A DNA stretch of 64,000 nt from Corythucha ciliata (Eukaryota > Arthropoda > Insecta > Hemiptera > Tingidae), in assembly GCA_038030265.1 (NCBI GenBank), contig CM075937.1:44992198-45056197 (forward strand), in the 5' to 3' direction. The position numbers and the translations under genes were made by a program. The notes below the pieces were generated by a model, which was not told the DNA's origin, did not search any database, and saw nothing but the letters and a program-made list of their open reading frames with translations. Position 1 is the stretch's first letter, and each line of letters begins with the position of its first letter. Below, piece after piece: positions 21,357-31,440 of this stretch.

Positions 21357-22943
21357 GCGTGAAGGTAAAGGAGACCCAAACACAGCGTCAGCCCATAGAC
21401 CGCTATGCATGCTGGACACTGCTGGAAAGCTGTTTGAGAAACTGCTAAAAAAAAGAACCCTCGAGGCAGTTGCCGCGGCAGGAGGGCTGTCACCGAGGCA
21501 ACACGGGTTCAGAGCGGGTAGGTCCACTGTAGATGCGGTGAGAGAAGTGGTAACGGCTGCACAAGCAGCGAAAACAGGAAACCATTGGTCCCGTGAACTC
21601 TGCATGGCGGTCACTCTGGATGTCAGGAATGCTTTCAATTCGGCGAAATGGAGAGACATCTTGCAGGCTCTGAAAGAAGATTTTCGAATTCCGGGGTACC
21701 TGTACCGTGTTTTGCAAGACTACCTATCCGAGCGATGGGTGACGTTTACCACGCGGGAGGGGACAAGAAAGAAGCGAATTACCTCAGGTGCAGCTCAAGG
21801 TTCGGTCCTTGGGGCGGACCTATGGAACCTTAATTACGACGGGATTCTGCGTTTGGATATGCCGGAGGGGGTTTTCCTGGTAGGGTACGCTGACGATGTC
21901 GTCATTGTCCTAACAGCTCGAAGGGCTGAGGAGCTTCAGTTCAAGTTGAACCAGGCCATGAGGAGGATTCTGGAGTGGATGGAGTCCAGATCGTTGTCAC
22001 TGGCGGTTCAAAAGACGGAAATCGTGCTTTTTACTTCGAAGCGTATAGAAAGGGGAATAACAATGAAGATTGAAGGCCAGGAGATAGTAGCGGCTCTGGC
22101 AATTAATTACCTTGGAGTTATGCTAGATGGAAAGATCACATTTTGGGCCCACATAAGCAAGGCAGCGGACAAAGCAGCAATCGCAGTGGGAAAGCTCAGT
22201 AGGCTTATGGGCTTATGGCCAATGTGCAGGGTCCATCCCCAGCAAAGAGGAGGCTCCTAATGAGTACGGCAGAAGCTGTAATGCTATATGGGGCTGAGGT
22301 CTGGGCTGAGGAACTGGAGTGCGAGAAATACCGGATTAGATTGAACTCAGTTCAAAGGAGAGGCGCGTTAAGGATATGCAGTGCATACAGAACAGTTTCT
22401 GGTCCTGCTGTTCAGGTGGTAGCGGGTGTTGTGCCGATCGACATCCTGGCCGGTGAGAAACGGAGAATATATCTGCGCAAGGGAGAGCAAGACCCGCGGA
22501 CAGTAAGGAAAGAAGAGAGAAAACGGTCGATCCAGCTCTGGCAAGCGCGATGGAACGAGGTGAGTAGAGGGCGGTGGACAGCAAGACTGATTGTTGATGT
22601 TGAGGGGTGGACTAATAGAAATCACGGAGAGGTGGGGTATTACATGACACAGTTTCTAACTGGTCATGGGTACTTTCGTTCCTTTCTGGCAAGGATAGGG
22701 AAAGTGGCTGACGGCCAGTGCAGATACTACCTCATAGAGGACGACAATGTCCATCATACATTCTTTGTATGTTCGAAATGGTGGCACCCCAGGGGCGAGC
22801 TCGTTGCCCGCATCGGGGAATTATACCCGGAAACTGTGGCAACAAAAATGTTGGAAAGCAAGGAGGGCTGGGATGCCGTAAGCACCTATGTACGCGCGGT
22901 TCTCAAAGCGAAGGAGTTGAATAGAGAGTGGGAGAGGGATTAA
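21357..22943 (+). pseudogene. R1-like ORF2, reverse transcriptase and C-terminal part
   Basis: The frame resumes at GDPNTASAHRPLCMLDTAGK (RT motif 1). It continues with HGFRAGRSTVDAV, VTLDVRNAFNS (A), GAAQGSVLGADLWN (B), and FLVGYADDVVIV with the catalytic YADD near 21890. An exact tandem duplication of GCTTATGG (22203-22210 and 22211-22218) shifts the frame. The second frame, from about 22215, carries LYGAEVWAE, the thumb region and the C-terminal CRYYLIEDD...HHTFFVC motif. In R1-clade relatives that motif usually begins CxxC; here the second Cys reads Tyr. The protein is 5'-truncated by the insert and frameshifted. Confidence 0.87.
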
Positions 22944-23210
22944 AAAAGTAAAAGGAGGGGGCTTCATGAGTGGATAAGAAGAAGACTAGGTGGGGCCTTC
23001 AAGGGCTATAAAAGGATTTTCCTGAAGTAATACTGAAAGGTGGTCCCGGGGCAGTCCTATAAAAGAGGCAGTAGGAAGGGTGTTTTAGTCGGTATACCTC
23101 CGGTGAGTCCGACACGAAGGGTGAGGAGACTCGCAGCTCCTCACTGTCAGTCCTTAAAGGATTTCACCAACCTCACACAAAAAAATAAAATAAATAATAA
23201 TAATAATAAT
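22944..23210 (+). other. 3' UTR and (AAT)n tail of the R1-like element
   Basis: After the ORF2 stop come about 230 bp of GC-balanced sequence with a small foldback around CTCCTCAC, then A-rich DNA and AATAATAATAAT ending directly at the right target duplication. A simple-repeat tail instead of pure poly(A) occurs in several non-LTR clades. Confidence 0.75.
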
Positions 23211-23223
23211 ACGCTATAATTTA
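23211..23223. repeat. Target-site duplication (right) of the R1-like element
   Basis: Exact copy of the 13-bp ACGCTATAATTTA at 17962-17974, directly after the (AAT)n tail. Confidence 0.88.
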
Positions 23224-23349
23224 CTCATCATTCAAACCCAGTCAAGTAGGTGATTCGAAATTCTCAGCTTTCCGCTCAAAGTTATTGTTGTTTGAAGAAT
23301 AAGCGAAGCCATGCCCTAACATTCTTTTGCATTAATTTTCGAAGACGCA

Positions 23350-23759
23350 ATGAGAATCATGAATGACCTTGATGTGCCACTACGTCAGCCGCGGCTTGTT
23401 TCCTGTCAAACCAATAGGGAAAACTATGCAGTTACGCCATCTGATCCGTCTGCTTACTGGAGGAAAAGTATTTGCATTCCAGTCTTGGACAACGTTATTG
23501 CCGACATGAAGATCCGTTTCAGCAAAGAAACCATAAATTGTTTCAGCTTAAATTTCTTAATGCCAAGAAATTTCGTTAATATCGAAGACCCTCCGATATT
23601 GAAAGAGAAGCTACTGCCTATATGCGCCAAGTATCACCCATTACTTGAACTCACCGATCCTTTCTCGATGCGCAACAGACTTTTCAATGAAATGATATTA
23701 GTTCAAAGACATTTCAAACAAAACTCTGACTTTACCGGGAAAAAATGAGCCCGTGTTTC
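23350..23759 (+). pseudogene. hAT transposase, upstream fragment
   Basis: A frame of about 130 codons with YWRKSICIPVLDNVIADM followed by IRFSKE, preceded by PLRQPR and NRENYAV blocks. This order (P.R...R.N, then a tyrosine-led LD..I..L..RF block) is usual in the middle of hAT transposases of the DUF4371/ZMYM-like group common in insects. The frame stops at 23748, where an A run appears one base long; sequence beyond it stays hAT-like up to the Gypsy LTR at 23760. The missing C-terminus resumes at 28402, beyond the inserted Gypsy element. hAT transposases cut and paste elements with short inverted ends and 8-bp target duplications; the catalytic N-terminal part is not seen here. Confidence 0.78.
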
Positions 23760-24303
23760 AAGAAATGAATAAATCAATCTTTTCTCATTTCTGTATTTTT
23801 CACGAAAAAACTTTGAGTATAAACGATTAATTAAAATAGATGAACATGTGTGAGCTTTTGTAAACAATTAGAAGCGTGCGTCTCTTATCTTTCGGAAGGC
23901 ATTCGTGTTATCAGTTCAGTGTTTTCTCTGTGAGAAGTGGAATAAATTTTAAGTTTTTCTTGCTTTTTCTACGAACAAGGTAATTTTGAAAGCTGAGGCA
24001 TATCATGGGAGAATTCCGAGTCCACGGCTGAACTTGGGTCGAACCCTCCGACGAGGGCCCACAGCTCTCCGAGCCTCTCCTTCACTTCAACTATCATCTA
24101 GAGGTTAAAAATGTGTTAATTTAATTCTACAACTAGCATACAATAAACCATAAAAGTATACGATTTCAAAATTACCTTGTTCCTAGAAAAAGCGAGAAAA
24201 ACTTAAAATTTATTCCACTTCTCACAGAGAAAACACTGAACTGATAACACGAATGCCTTCCGAAAGATAAGAGACGCACGCTTCTAATTGCAATATCCTT
24301 ACA
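23760..24303 (-). repeat. Gypsy-1 3' LTR, split by a foldback element
   Basis: Bases 23760-23869 and 24290-24303 together reproduce the 124-bp LTR seen intact at 28278-28401. Between them sits a 416-bp foldback plus a duplicated AATT. On the element strand the LTR starts TGTAAGGATATTGCAA. Confidence 0.85.
23870..24285. mobile_element. 416-bp foldback MITE with AATT target duplication
   Basis: The ends are near-perfect inverted repeats of about 122 bp (23870-23992 and 24164-24285), starting AGAAGCGTGCGTCTCTTATC. AATT is present once in the intact LTR of the same Gypsy element (in CAATTG) but flanks the foldback on both sides (23866-23869 and 24286-24289). The insertion point and the 4-bp duplication are therefore directly readable. 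The interior of about 170 bp is GC-rich and non-coding. The superfamily is not assigned. Confidence 0.85.
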
Positions 24304-26961
24304 TTACTCTCCCCTTTCTTCTTCCCTCTTCCTTAGCTGGTCAGCATGTTTCTTTTCCTTCTTGCCTTGAACCAAAACTTCGTAGGACACATCGCCAGTC
24401 CTTCGATGAATATTTCCCGGAGCGTAACCTTTTGTTAACTTGTTCGAAACCCATACTTCTTCTCCCTCGTCAAAAGATTGAAAACGAGTGTGAGTGTCCT
24501 GATAATTTTTTTGTTTAGTCAGAGACAGCTCGATATTTGTTGATACGCTCGGTTTCAAAAGATCGAAAGTTGTCCTCAACCTCCGACTGAACAGAATTTC
24601 AGCGGGTGCCAGATTTGTCGTTGAATGAGGAGTGTTCCGAAATGAAAATAAGAAATCCCTAACTCGCTCTCTGAGTTTTACACTGGAACTCCTCGATGCT
24701 CGAACGCGAGACTTATATATAAGTGCGAACGGCACGTTCGGCTAAACCATTAGATCTTGGATGGTAGGGAGTAACCCTGATGTGAGCTATACCCCGAGAT
24801 TTACAAAACTCTTCAAACTCGTAAGATCGGAACTGAGGACCGTTATCCGTCACAATAGAATATGGGAGGCCATGTTGGGAGAAAATTTCTTTTAACGCCT
24901 CAACAGTTAGTGAAGATGTTGTAAGCTTCATTTGAACGATTTCCATCCATTTTGAAGTAGCATCTACCACGATCAACCAATGTGAACCCCTCCCCTAGCC
25001 TGCTCCAGGGCTGAGAGGGTACATTCCACGTGTATATGGGCATTTCTTCGAGTTTAGGCCTTGACTCCTGACACGGTTTACATGTTTTGACATATGCTTC
25101 TACGTCTTTGTCGATTCGTGGCCACCACATATGAAAACGAGCGATGTCCCTCATTGCTCTGATGCCTGGATGTCCTTTATGGAGCATGCTGAGAAATTTT
25201 TTCCGCAGTTTTTCTGGAATAACCAGCCGTCCATTCCACATCAGAATTCCCTCCTCAAATGATAGCTCGTCTCTCTTCTCAAAGAAAGAATGCAAATTGT
25301 TGTCAAGATTCTTCTTCTCCGGCCATGGAGGTTTCAATGAAATGTTTAATGCGCTGTGTAACCTTATCAGCTAACAACGCTTTACGGAGTCTCGACGATG
25401 TGATGGGCATATCGTGTAGGTGAAGATCGAGTAAATGCGACACGCGAGCCTTACCCATCTTTTCGATCCGACTGGGTTCCACGTATTCCAGGGGAAGTCT
25501 CGACAGTGAATCAGCAAGCACAATTTCCTTTCCCTTAATGCATTCGATTTCGTAGTCGTAACTCCGAAGAATCAAAGCCCACCTCGTTAAACGGTTCGCA
25601 GCCATTTTCGGAATTTCTCGTTCTTCCCCCAAGATCTGCATCAAGGGTTTGTGATCAATTCGAAGTACGAATTTTCTTCCTCGAATATACTGGTTGAATT
25701 TCTTCAACGCGAAAACAAGGGCTAATGCCTCTCTATCAAGGGCCGAATATCGCACCTTCAGCCGGCTTTAGAATTCTGGACGCAAAAGCTACTTGGCGTT
25801 CTTGCCCATTCGGCATTTTGTGGAGCAAGACCGCACCTAACCCTTTTGTGCTTGCGTCTGCCGAAACAACCAAGGGAAGATCTAGCGAATAATGTACCAG
25901 CGTACTCTGTGAAGATATCGAAGACTTCAGTGTTTGGAAAGCATTTTCGCACTCTTGAGACCAATTCCAAGACATTGCTTTTTTTATGAGTTTGTGGAGA
26001 GAAGCACAAATAGACTGTAACCCGTTCAGAAATCATCCGTAATAGTTGATCGAACCCAGGAATGATTTTAGTTCATGAACATTGGGAGATGGCATCTTGT
26101 CAATTGCTTCAACATGATCCGGTAAGGGGCGAATTCCACCTTCACTCACTATGTGGCCTAAATATTTGACGTCTTTCTGCATCCACCTGCATTTAGAAAT
26201 TTGAGTTATGATTCCTGCCGTCGATAAACGAGACAAAACTTCTTTAATTGCTTTAAAATGCTCCGCAATAGTTTTCCCGCTTATTAGAATGTCATCCAAA
26301 AAACAAGCTACGTTCGGAATTCCGGCAGGATCCTATCCATTATTTTTTGAAAAAGATTAGGGGCAAAACTAACCCCGAAGGGTAACCTTTTGTGCTTGAA
26401 AAACCCTTTGTGTGTAGCTATCACCAAATAGTGCTGCGATTCTTTTTCGACCTCCAGCTGAAGATATGCATCTTTCAAGTCAACGACAGAGAAATATTTA
26501 CCACCACTAAGTTTCGAGGTGATCTCGTCAAAAGTTGGGAGACAATGAAATTCAGTAACGATATGAGGATTGATTGTGACCTTAAAGTCACCACATATCC
26601 TAAGTGAACCGTTTGACTTGATAGCGACAACAATTGGAGAAGCCCAAGTAAGATGTGTCGACGAGGTGTCTACCGGTTCTAAAACGTTTGCCCTCACGAG
26701 CCGATCCAACACCTCCTCAACCTGAGTTTGCATTGCGAAGGGAACAGGCCGAGGCCTAAAAATTTTGGGTTTGACGTCATTTTTCATGAAAATTTTTGCC
26801 CTATGGCCAGAAATTGTGCCATTGCCTTCGAAAACGCTACGATAGTCATTTAAAAGAGCCTGAAGTTGTGACTCTACCCCGTTGTCTACCTCGTCGTTTA
26901 TAACAGTGCACAGGCGAGCGCCTTGTGGCATCGGTACTTCGAAAGAGAGAGCCCAGTCCAA
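24304..26961 (-). pseudogene. Gypsy-1 pol: RT, RNase H and integrase (frameshifted)
   Basis: Read from 26961 down. The RT block shows FRPRPVPFAMQ, SLRICGDFKVTIN and VVDLKDAYLQL; its catalytic box reads FLDD in a second frame (26299-26033). RNase H follows (VVSADASTKGLGAVL near 25860, then IDHKPLMQILG near 25650). Integrase has an HHCC zinc region (HKGHPGIRAMR...CKPC near 25200-25080), a D in VVDATSKW, VTDNGPQF and the catalytic Glu in GLAERAV (24976-24713). The C-terminal chromatin-side region ends at 24304. Frame changes near 26300, 25750, 25310, 24960 and 24720, and a stop at 26033, make it non-functional. Confidence 0.85.
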
Positions 26962-26987
26962 ACCGAATAAAGGAACGTCGTTTGATT

Positions 26988-28253
26988 TTATACGACTACG
27001 ACTTCTAAATACTTAGAATTTCCCAAAGCTTCGACTTGTAAGGAAGTTTTACCCAGGGTGTCGACAGTGACTCCCGTGTAAGCTACGAGATTTCGTGCGG
27101 GACTTAAAAGTGGGGAACCAATTTCATTCCATAACTGCTTTCCTATGACCGATTTGGCCGCTCCTGGATCGTACAGCATGTCGACTTCGTACCCATTTAG
27201 TGTCACTGGCAACATTACCCTACTTCCTACGTTCGATAAGCTGTTAACCGTGCTTGAGTTTGAACTACCCCCGGAACTTGGTATTTTCCGGTCACAGGCA
27301 AGACGTCTTGTGTGCTGAACGGTCCCATTGTTGTCCAACTTAACTTGGTTGACACACACGCGCGCGAAATGATTGAGTTTACCACACGCACTGCAAGTTT
27401 GGCCAGTAGCGGGGCATGACGATTTTTTGTCGTGTTTGAGGAACCCACACCCCATGCAGTAATTTGCTGGATTAACGCGACGAGTAGGTTTTTTACTGAC
27501 CGGGTTCTTACGTGATCTAAACTGTTTTACCGCCATAATGGCACTAGCGCCAGAATCGTTTGACAAACCACTTAGAATTATACTCTGATCGGATGCTCTT
27601 TCTAAGGCGATAACTGAAGACTGGACCTCCGAGAAAGTGGCGTCGTTTGAAGGATGAATGCGAATTAATTCTTCTTGCCATCGGGAGTCACCTATCCCAA
27701 TAACCAGCTAATCTCGGAGGCGTTCTTCCAGAGAATTACCGAAATCACAAGTACCAGCCAACGTTCGTAACGAATTAATGAATTTTGGGATAGATTCCCC
27801 CTCCTTGCGAAATCTAAGAGCGAAAGCTCGCCGTTCAGCGAAAATACAAGTGGACTTGACGAAATAAGCGTTGAGAACCCCTTTTAGCTCGCTGTAAGGT
27901 ACATCCTTAACGTCTCTGGAGCGAAAATGATCAACTAATATCTTAAAAGGCGTTGGTCCAATTGATGAAAGAAACAAAATTGAAACGACCTCGTCAGGAA
28001 TTGAGTAACCCAACTCATGTCTTCTTAATTGTATTTCGAAACGGTTGATATAATACGGCCACTCTTGGATATCTTCATCGAAGTTAGCAAACTTGAAATT
28101 TCTAAGGAGAGAAAGATCATTACCTCTATCCTGAGATGTTCTCTCCTCATCGAACGACCTTTGACCGTGAAATCCCCGAAACGGATACCTCGTGTGAGAA
28201 CTGTCTTGTTCATCTTCGAATTGTGAAGTGCTATTGTGTTTTTTCTTTGGCAT
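26988..28253 (-). pseudogene. Gypsy-1 gag and protease (in-frame stop)
   Basis: Starts at ATG 28253 with a hydrophilic head, then a capsid-like core (EWPYYINRFEIQLRRH, LFLSSIGPTPFKILVDHF, FRKEGESIPKFI). A TAG at 27708-27710 interrupts the frame. The same frame continues with a nucleocapsid zinc region (CMGCGFLKHD...CPA then CSACGKLNHFARVC) and the protease core DMLYDPGAAKSVIG. The protease triad reads DPG rather than the usual D-T/S-G; whether that is a lineage trait or a lesion is unclear. Gag builds the particle and protease matures it. Confidence 0.82.
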
Positions 28254-28277
28254 TCCGTGGTCCGCAGCGCCAATTTA

Positions 28278-28401
28278 AAGAAATGAATAAATCAATCTTT
28301 TCTCATTTCTGTATTTTTCACGAAAAAACTTTGAGTATAAACAATTAATTAAAATAGATAAACATGTGTGAGCTTTTGTAAACAATTGCAATATCCTTAC
28401 A
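28278..28401 (-). repeat. Gypsy-1 5' LTR
   Basis: 124-bp LTR, intact, matching the split 3' copy at 23760-24303 with two substitutions. Just inside it on the element strand lies TTGGCGCTGCGGACC, in the position of a primer-binding site. Confidence 0.82.
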
Positions 28402-28702
28402 CCACGAAATTTTCGAACTCTTGGATGGAAATTCGTTCCCCATTTTGAAGTCACTACTGCACATACTGGCCACATTACCTGTGTCAGTAGCAACAGCAGA
28501 GCGCAACTTTTCTTCATTGAGAAGAATAAAAACATGGCTTCGTTCCGGAATGTGTGAGGAACGTCTCAATTCTCTCGCCCTCCTAAATATTCGTCGGGAC
28601 ATCAACATCGACCCAGAAGCTGTGATCACACGATTTGCCAAATCAAAACGAAGAAGATTAGATTTTGCAATCGCCGCCGAAACTTTTCAAAATTATACGT
28701 AA
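28402..28702 (+). pseudogene. hAT transposase, C-terminal dimerisation fragment
   Basis: Continues the hAT gene interrupted at 23760. It encodes SLLHILATLPVSVATAERNF, then RRIKTWLRSGM and RLNSLALLNIRRD, the strongly conserved hAT C-terminal dimerisation domain. It ends at TAA 28702 after a basic tail. The protein junction reads naturally across the Gypsy insertion, so both pieces belong to one gene. Confidence 0.85.
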
Positions 28703-28879
28703 ATTCAACGCAATACGTAAATTCAATTATAAATTATACGTAAATTCATACGCAAATTCAATTTGACCGAGTTCCATTCATCCTAGAGTGTTCAAATTTT
28801 GACACAAGGTAGGAAGGGGCAAATTTGATTTATGATGATGTTTTCAAAATTGTAAAAAAAATTTCAACGGTCAAATTTC

Positions 28880-29195
28880 AAATTTAAATTGCCCAAAAAT
28901 GTCACACTTTGAAAAATCGTAGCTCCTTCCAAAATCATCGTAACGTCTTTTTGAATCCGCATATTCTTTCATCTTGGTTTGACTGATTTCCTCGTTATTT
29001 TTAAGTTTATAATCTAACTCGTCTTCAATATGTGAAGCAAACTGTGGTAGATAAGAGCGAAAATCATTTCTCAGAAGCATTTTTGCTGGAGCAATATAGT
29101 AGAGCAATGAGGTGTATCTCTGTATTGCAGCAAATATTCCATAAATGCATCTTCCCAATTCCGAGCTACGGAAGCATTGTTTTCACTTTTAGGAA
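28880..29195 (-). pseudogene. Gypsy integrase C-terminal fragment
   Basis: Blocks NWEDAFMEYLLQYRDTPHCST near 29170-29110 and PAKMLLRNDFRSYLPQF near 29095-29045 match the end of a Ty3/Gypsy integrase, where YR.TPH.ST and PA..L..R are conserved. One frameshift lies near 29090. It belongs with the integrase core at 30381-30892 by order and orientation, but about 1.2 kb of unrelated DNA lies between. Confidence 0.72.
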
Positions 29196-30380
29196 ATTTT
29201 TTTTTCCTCTTTAAAATCGAAATTTCCACTTGCATTTCACGTTTTAGACCTTCCTGAACAATTTCGGTTTCGTGTCTGTTTGTCTGTCCGCAAATCCTTG
29301 TAACAAGCATATCTTCCATAGTTTTTATCCGAATTTGATGACATTTTCAGGGAATATATGTGTTGGCTAGCAGAGGGTCCCCTATCAATTTCGTCAAAAT
29401 CGTACAATGGAGAGGGGATGAAAATAGGGGTTGAATTCTCAAACAAATCAGCGGTTAAATATACAATATTTCCTACCTCATTTGACCCATTGTTGAAATA
29501 TGCTTATGTTTTGTTTTTTAAAATGATTTGATGAAACAGTAAAATATGTCAACGAAAAAAGCGAGGAAGCACTGTGCTATAATCATTAGCAGACGTTTTT
29601 TGCTTTCTATCACCGCCGTCCGGATTGTTTTATTTAAATTTGTCATGAAATGTCCTGCTCTCCCATTCGCCTCTGGCCAATATGTAAAGGTTTAGTTCGT
29701 AGATAAATTTAAAGACATTTAATTCGGAGAACTTTCTGCAAATGAAAGAACTTAGATAAACAATTTTTAAAAAATAATTTGAATTAACTTCCTTTGGTTG
29801 GTTTTTATTCAAGACCGGGAGGGAACAAGTGTTTTGAGAAATCTGAAGACGTTTGTGAAATCGACGGGGACGGACGTGATGTTTTCTGCGTTGTAGAAGT
29901 AAACGAGAGCGGAGATGGCGAACTCCGCGTTGCAGAAGGAAATTAGAGAGCTGTGGGGATGATCTCCGTGTTGTAGTGAGAAACGAGGGCGGTGGTGACG
30001 ATCTCTGCGTTGTAGGGAAAAACGAGGGTGGTGATGACGATCTCCGCGTTGTACGGAGAAACGAGGGCGGTGGCGACGATCTCCGCGTTGTAGGGAGAAA
30101 CGAGGGCGGTGGTGACGATCTCCGCGTTGTAGTGTGGAATTAGAAGTTATTCGCCGTTATAATCAAGATGACGAGGTTGGAGGTGACGGTCTCCTCAAAA
30201 TAGCGACAATTCAAAAGTAGTCAGAGATGACGGACTCCGAGCTCCCTAACTGTCACCAGAATAATTCCACAAAAAAAATGCTTCCTCCCCTTTTCTTTTT
30301 TTTTCAGATGATTCTCCTTATTTTCCTCTTCTTCTTTCAACTTCAATTTGAAGCCACTGATTTATTACAAACAACTTGTG
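29196..30380. other. Non-Gypsy segment interrupting the integrase, with minisatellite
   Basis: The integrase reading fails after HHKVT near 30380 and resumes near 29195. The intervening 1.2 kb has no domain. It holds a 39-bp minisatellite at about 29875-30145, an AT-rich block, and a T run near 30293. No inverted ends or target duplication were found, so insertion and rearrangement are both possible. Confidence 0.55.
29875..30145. repeat. 39-bp minisatellite, about 6-7 units
   Basis: Units of 39 bp with the core GACGATCTCCGCGTTGTAGG followed by GAGAAACGAGGGCGGTGGT. The last four units are nearly exact; the first two are diverged. Units abut directly without spacers. Confidence 0.8.
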
Positions 30381-30892
30381 ACTTTGTGATGCTTTATTCC
30401 TAGTTTTGAGCAGAAATGAGAAAAGTCGTAACTGTTGAACGGAGGACCTCCGTCGGTTCTGATCAAACGAGGAAGTCCAAACTGTGAAAATATTTTGAAG
30501 AAATTTCGACAGACTGTCGCAGAGGTTAATGAATTAATAGGCTCTGAAATGGGGTACTTTGTGTAATCGTCGATCAAAACCATTACATACTTCTGATTTG
30601 GGTATGGACCCGAAAAGCCCAACAACAACTTTTCCCACGCTGCAGAAGGAATCTGAGTTGGTCGAATAGGATCTCTTTTTGTTCTGAAAGTGGTTGCTTG
30701 ACAAGGTAAACATTTTCTGACGGCAAATTCTATTTTAGAATTCATGTTTGGAAACCACACTTTCCCTCGCAAGAGTTCCTTTGATTTCGTTATACCTTGA
30801 TGTCCACGATGCGCAAGCGAAACAGCTTTTTCTTGTAGGCTACTCGGCAAAATAATCCGACTTCCACGCAACAGTACTCCATCGGATGTCAC
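30381..30892 (-). pseudogene. Gypsy integrase core fragment
   Basis: Contains the zinc region HRGHQGITKSKELLRGKVWF...CLPC and the catalytic core with VLIDDYTKYP and RTDGGPPFNS, typical of Ty3/Gypsy integrases, which insert the cDNA into the genome. The catalytic Glu region (WP.ANGE) is missing because the frame is cut after KHHKVT near 30380. Confidence 0.82.
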
Positions 30893-30961
30893 AGCTAATT
30901 CATTTTTTATAGGCTTAAATGGAAACAGCTCCCTGTCTGTCCAATCACCCTTGTATACTGC

Positions 30962-31440
30962 TTAAATTACTTTCTTTAATAGTTTGTCTTTTCTAGTTTC
31001 TTCTGAAATTTCATCTCGTTTAATCCTAGAAGGTAACATGTTAGTCGTAACGAAATTGATATATTCTTCAGCCTCTTTAGATGTCTTTTTATTTAAGGGA
31101 TGACGAGACATGTAGTCCGAAGGATTCTCTTTTCCATTTTGATATTTAATTGAGAAATCGAACCCCATTAATTTGAATCGAAGTCTCTCTAAACGAGGGG
31201 AAGCTTGAGCGTTCACTTTGGACATTAAAGACACTAGGCTTATGATGCGAGTGAGACTTACACTGGCACATTCAATAACTACTGGATTTCCATTTGAAGA
31301 TTGAGGCAAAATTGCAGCTATACCCTCTGGACCTGCGTCTGTATAAATATGTGAGGTCTTGCTTGAGTCAAAAAAATGGTTCCAAATCGAATTTTTAGTC
31401 ATTTCCTTCACTCTCTCGAACGCTTGTTCCTCATTTCGAA
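30962..31440 (-). pseudogene. Gypsy RT-RNase H fragment with internal deletion
   Basis: HIYTDAGPEGIAAILPQ is the start of the retroelement RNase H; RLERLRFKLMGFDFSIKYQN and NPSDYMSRHP are its end. The middle, including the EALA and DHKPL blocks, is missing, so an in-frame deletion is inferred. It sits just upstream (on the minus strand) of the integrase fragment at 30381-30892 and is probably the same element. The RT palm is absent. Confidence 0.78.

Larger units (their letters stand above)
17975..23210 (+). mobile_element. R1-clade non-LTR retrotransposon, full-length ends, internally disrupted
   Basis: The element lies between two copies of a 13-bp target duplication. From 5' to 3' it has a GC-rich 5' UTR of about 700 bp, ORF1 with three zinc knuckles, and ORF2 (endonuclease then RT) overlapping ORF1 by ATGA. 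A short 3' UTR and an (AAT)n tail finish it at 23210. ORF1, the two-ORF overlap and the C-terminal C...H..C motif are R1-clade traits. R1 itself targets 28S rDNA; the flanks here are not recognisably rDNA, so this is an R1-clade element inserted elsewhere. The copy is inactive: about 850 bp of foreign AT-rich DNA replaces the endonuclease C-terminus and RT start, and an 8-nt duplication shifts the RT frame. Confidence 0.88.
23760..28401 (-). mobile_element. Ty3/Gypsy element (Gypsy-1) inserted into the hAT gene
   Basis: Minus-strand LTR retrotransposon with short LTRs of 124 bp: the 5' LTR at 28278-28401 and the 3' LTR at 23760-24303, the latter interrupted by a foldback. The LTRs differ at 2 of about 124 positions outside the foldback. 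Internal order is gag, protease, RT, RNase H, integrase. The coding region has one in-frame stop in gag and at least five frame changes, so it is dead. hAT coding sequence resumes on the far side almost without loss; a 4-6 bp target duplication could not be defined. Lineage is left at Ty3/Gypsy. Confidence 0.88.

Noticed and set aside
17962..23223. Insertion into 28S rDNA as for R1
   Set aside because: The flanks on both sides are AT-rich, contain hAT-like sequence on the right, and do not look ribosomal.
29875..30145. CRISPR-like array of 39-bp repeats
   Set aside because: Units abut with no unique spacers, and the context is eukaryotic and transposon-rich. It is a minisatellite.
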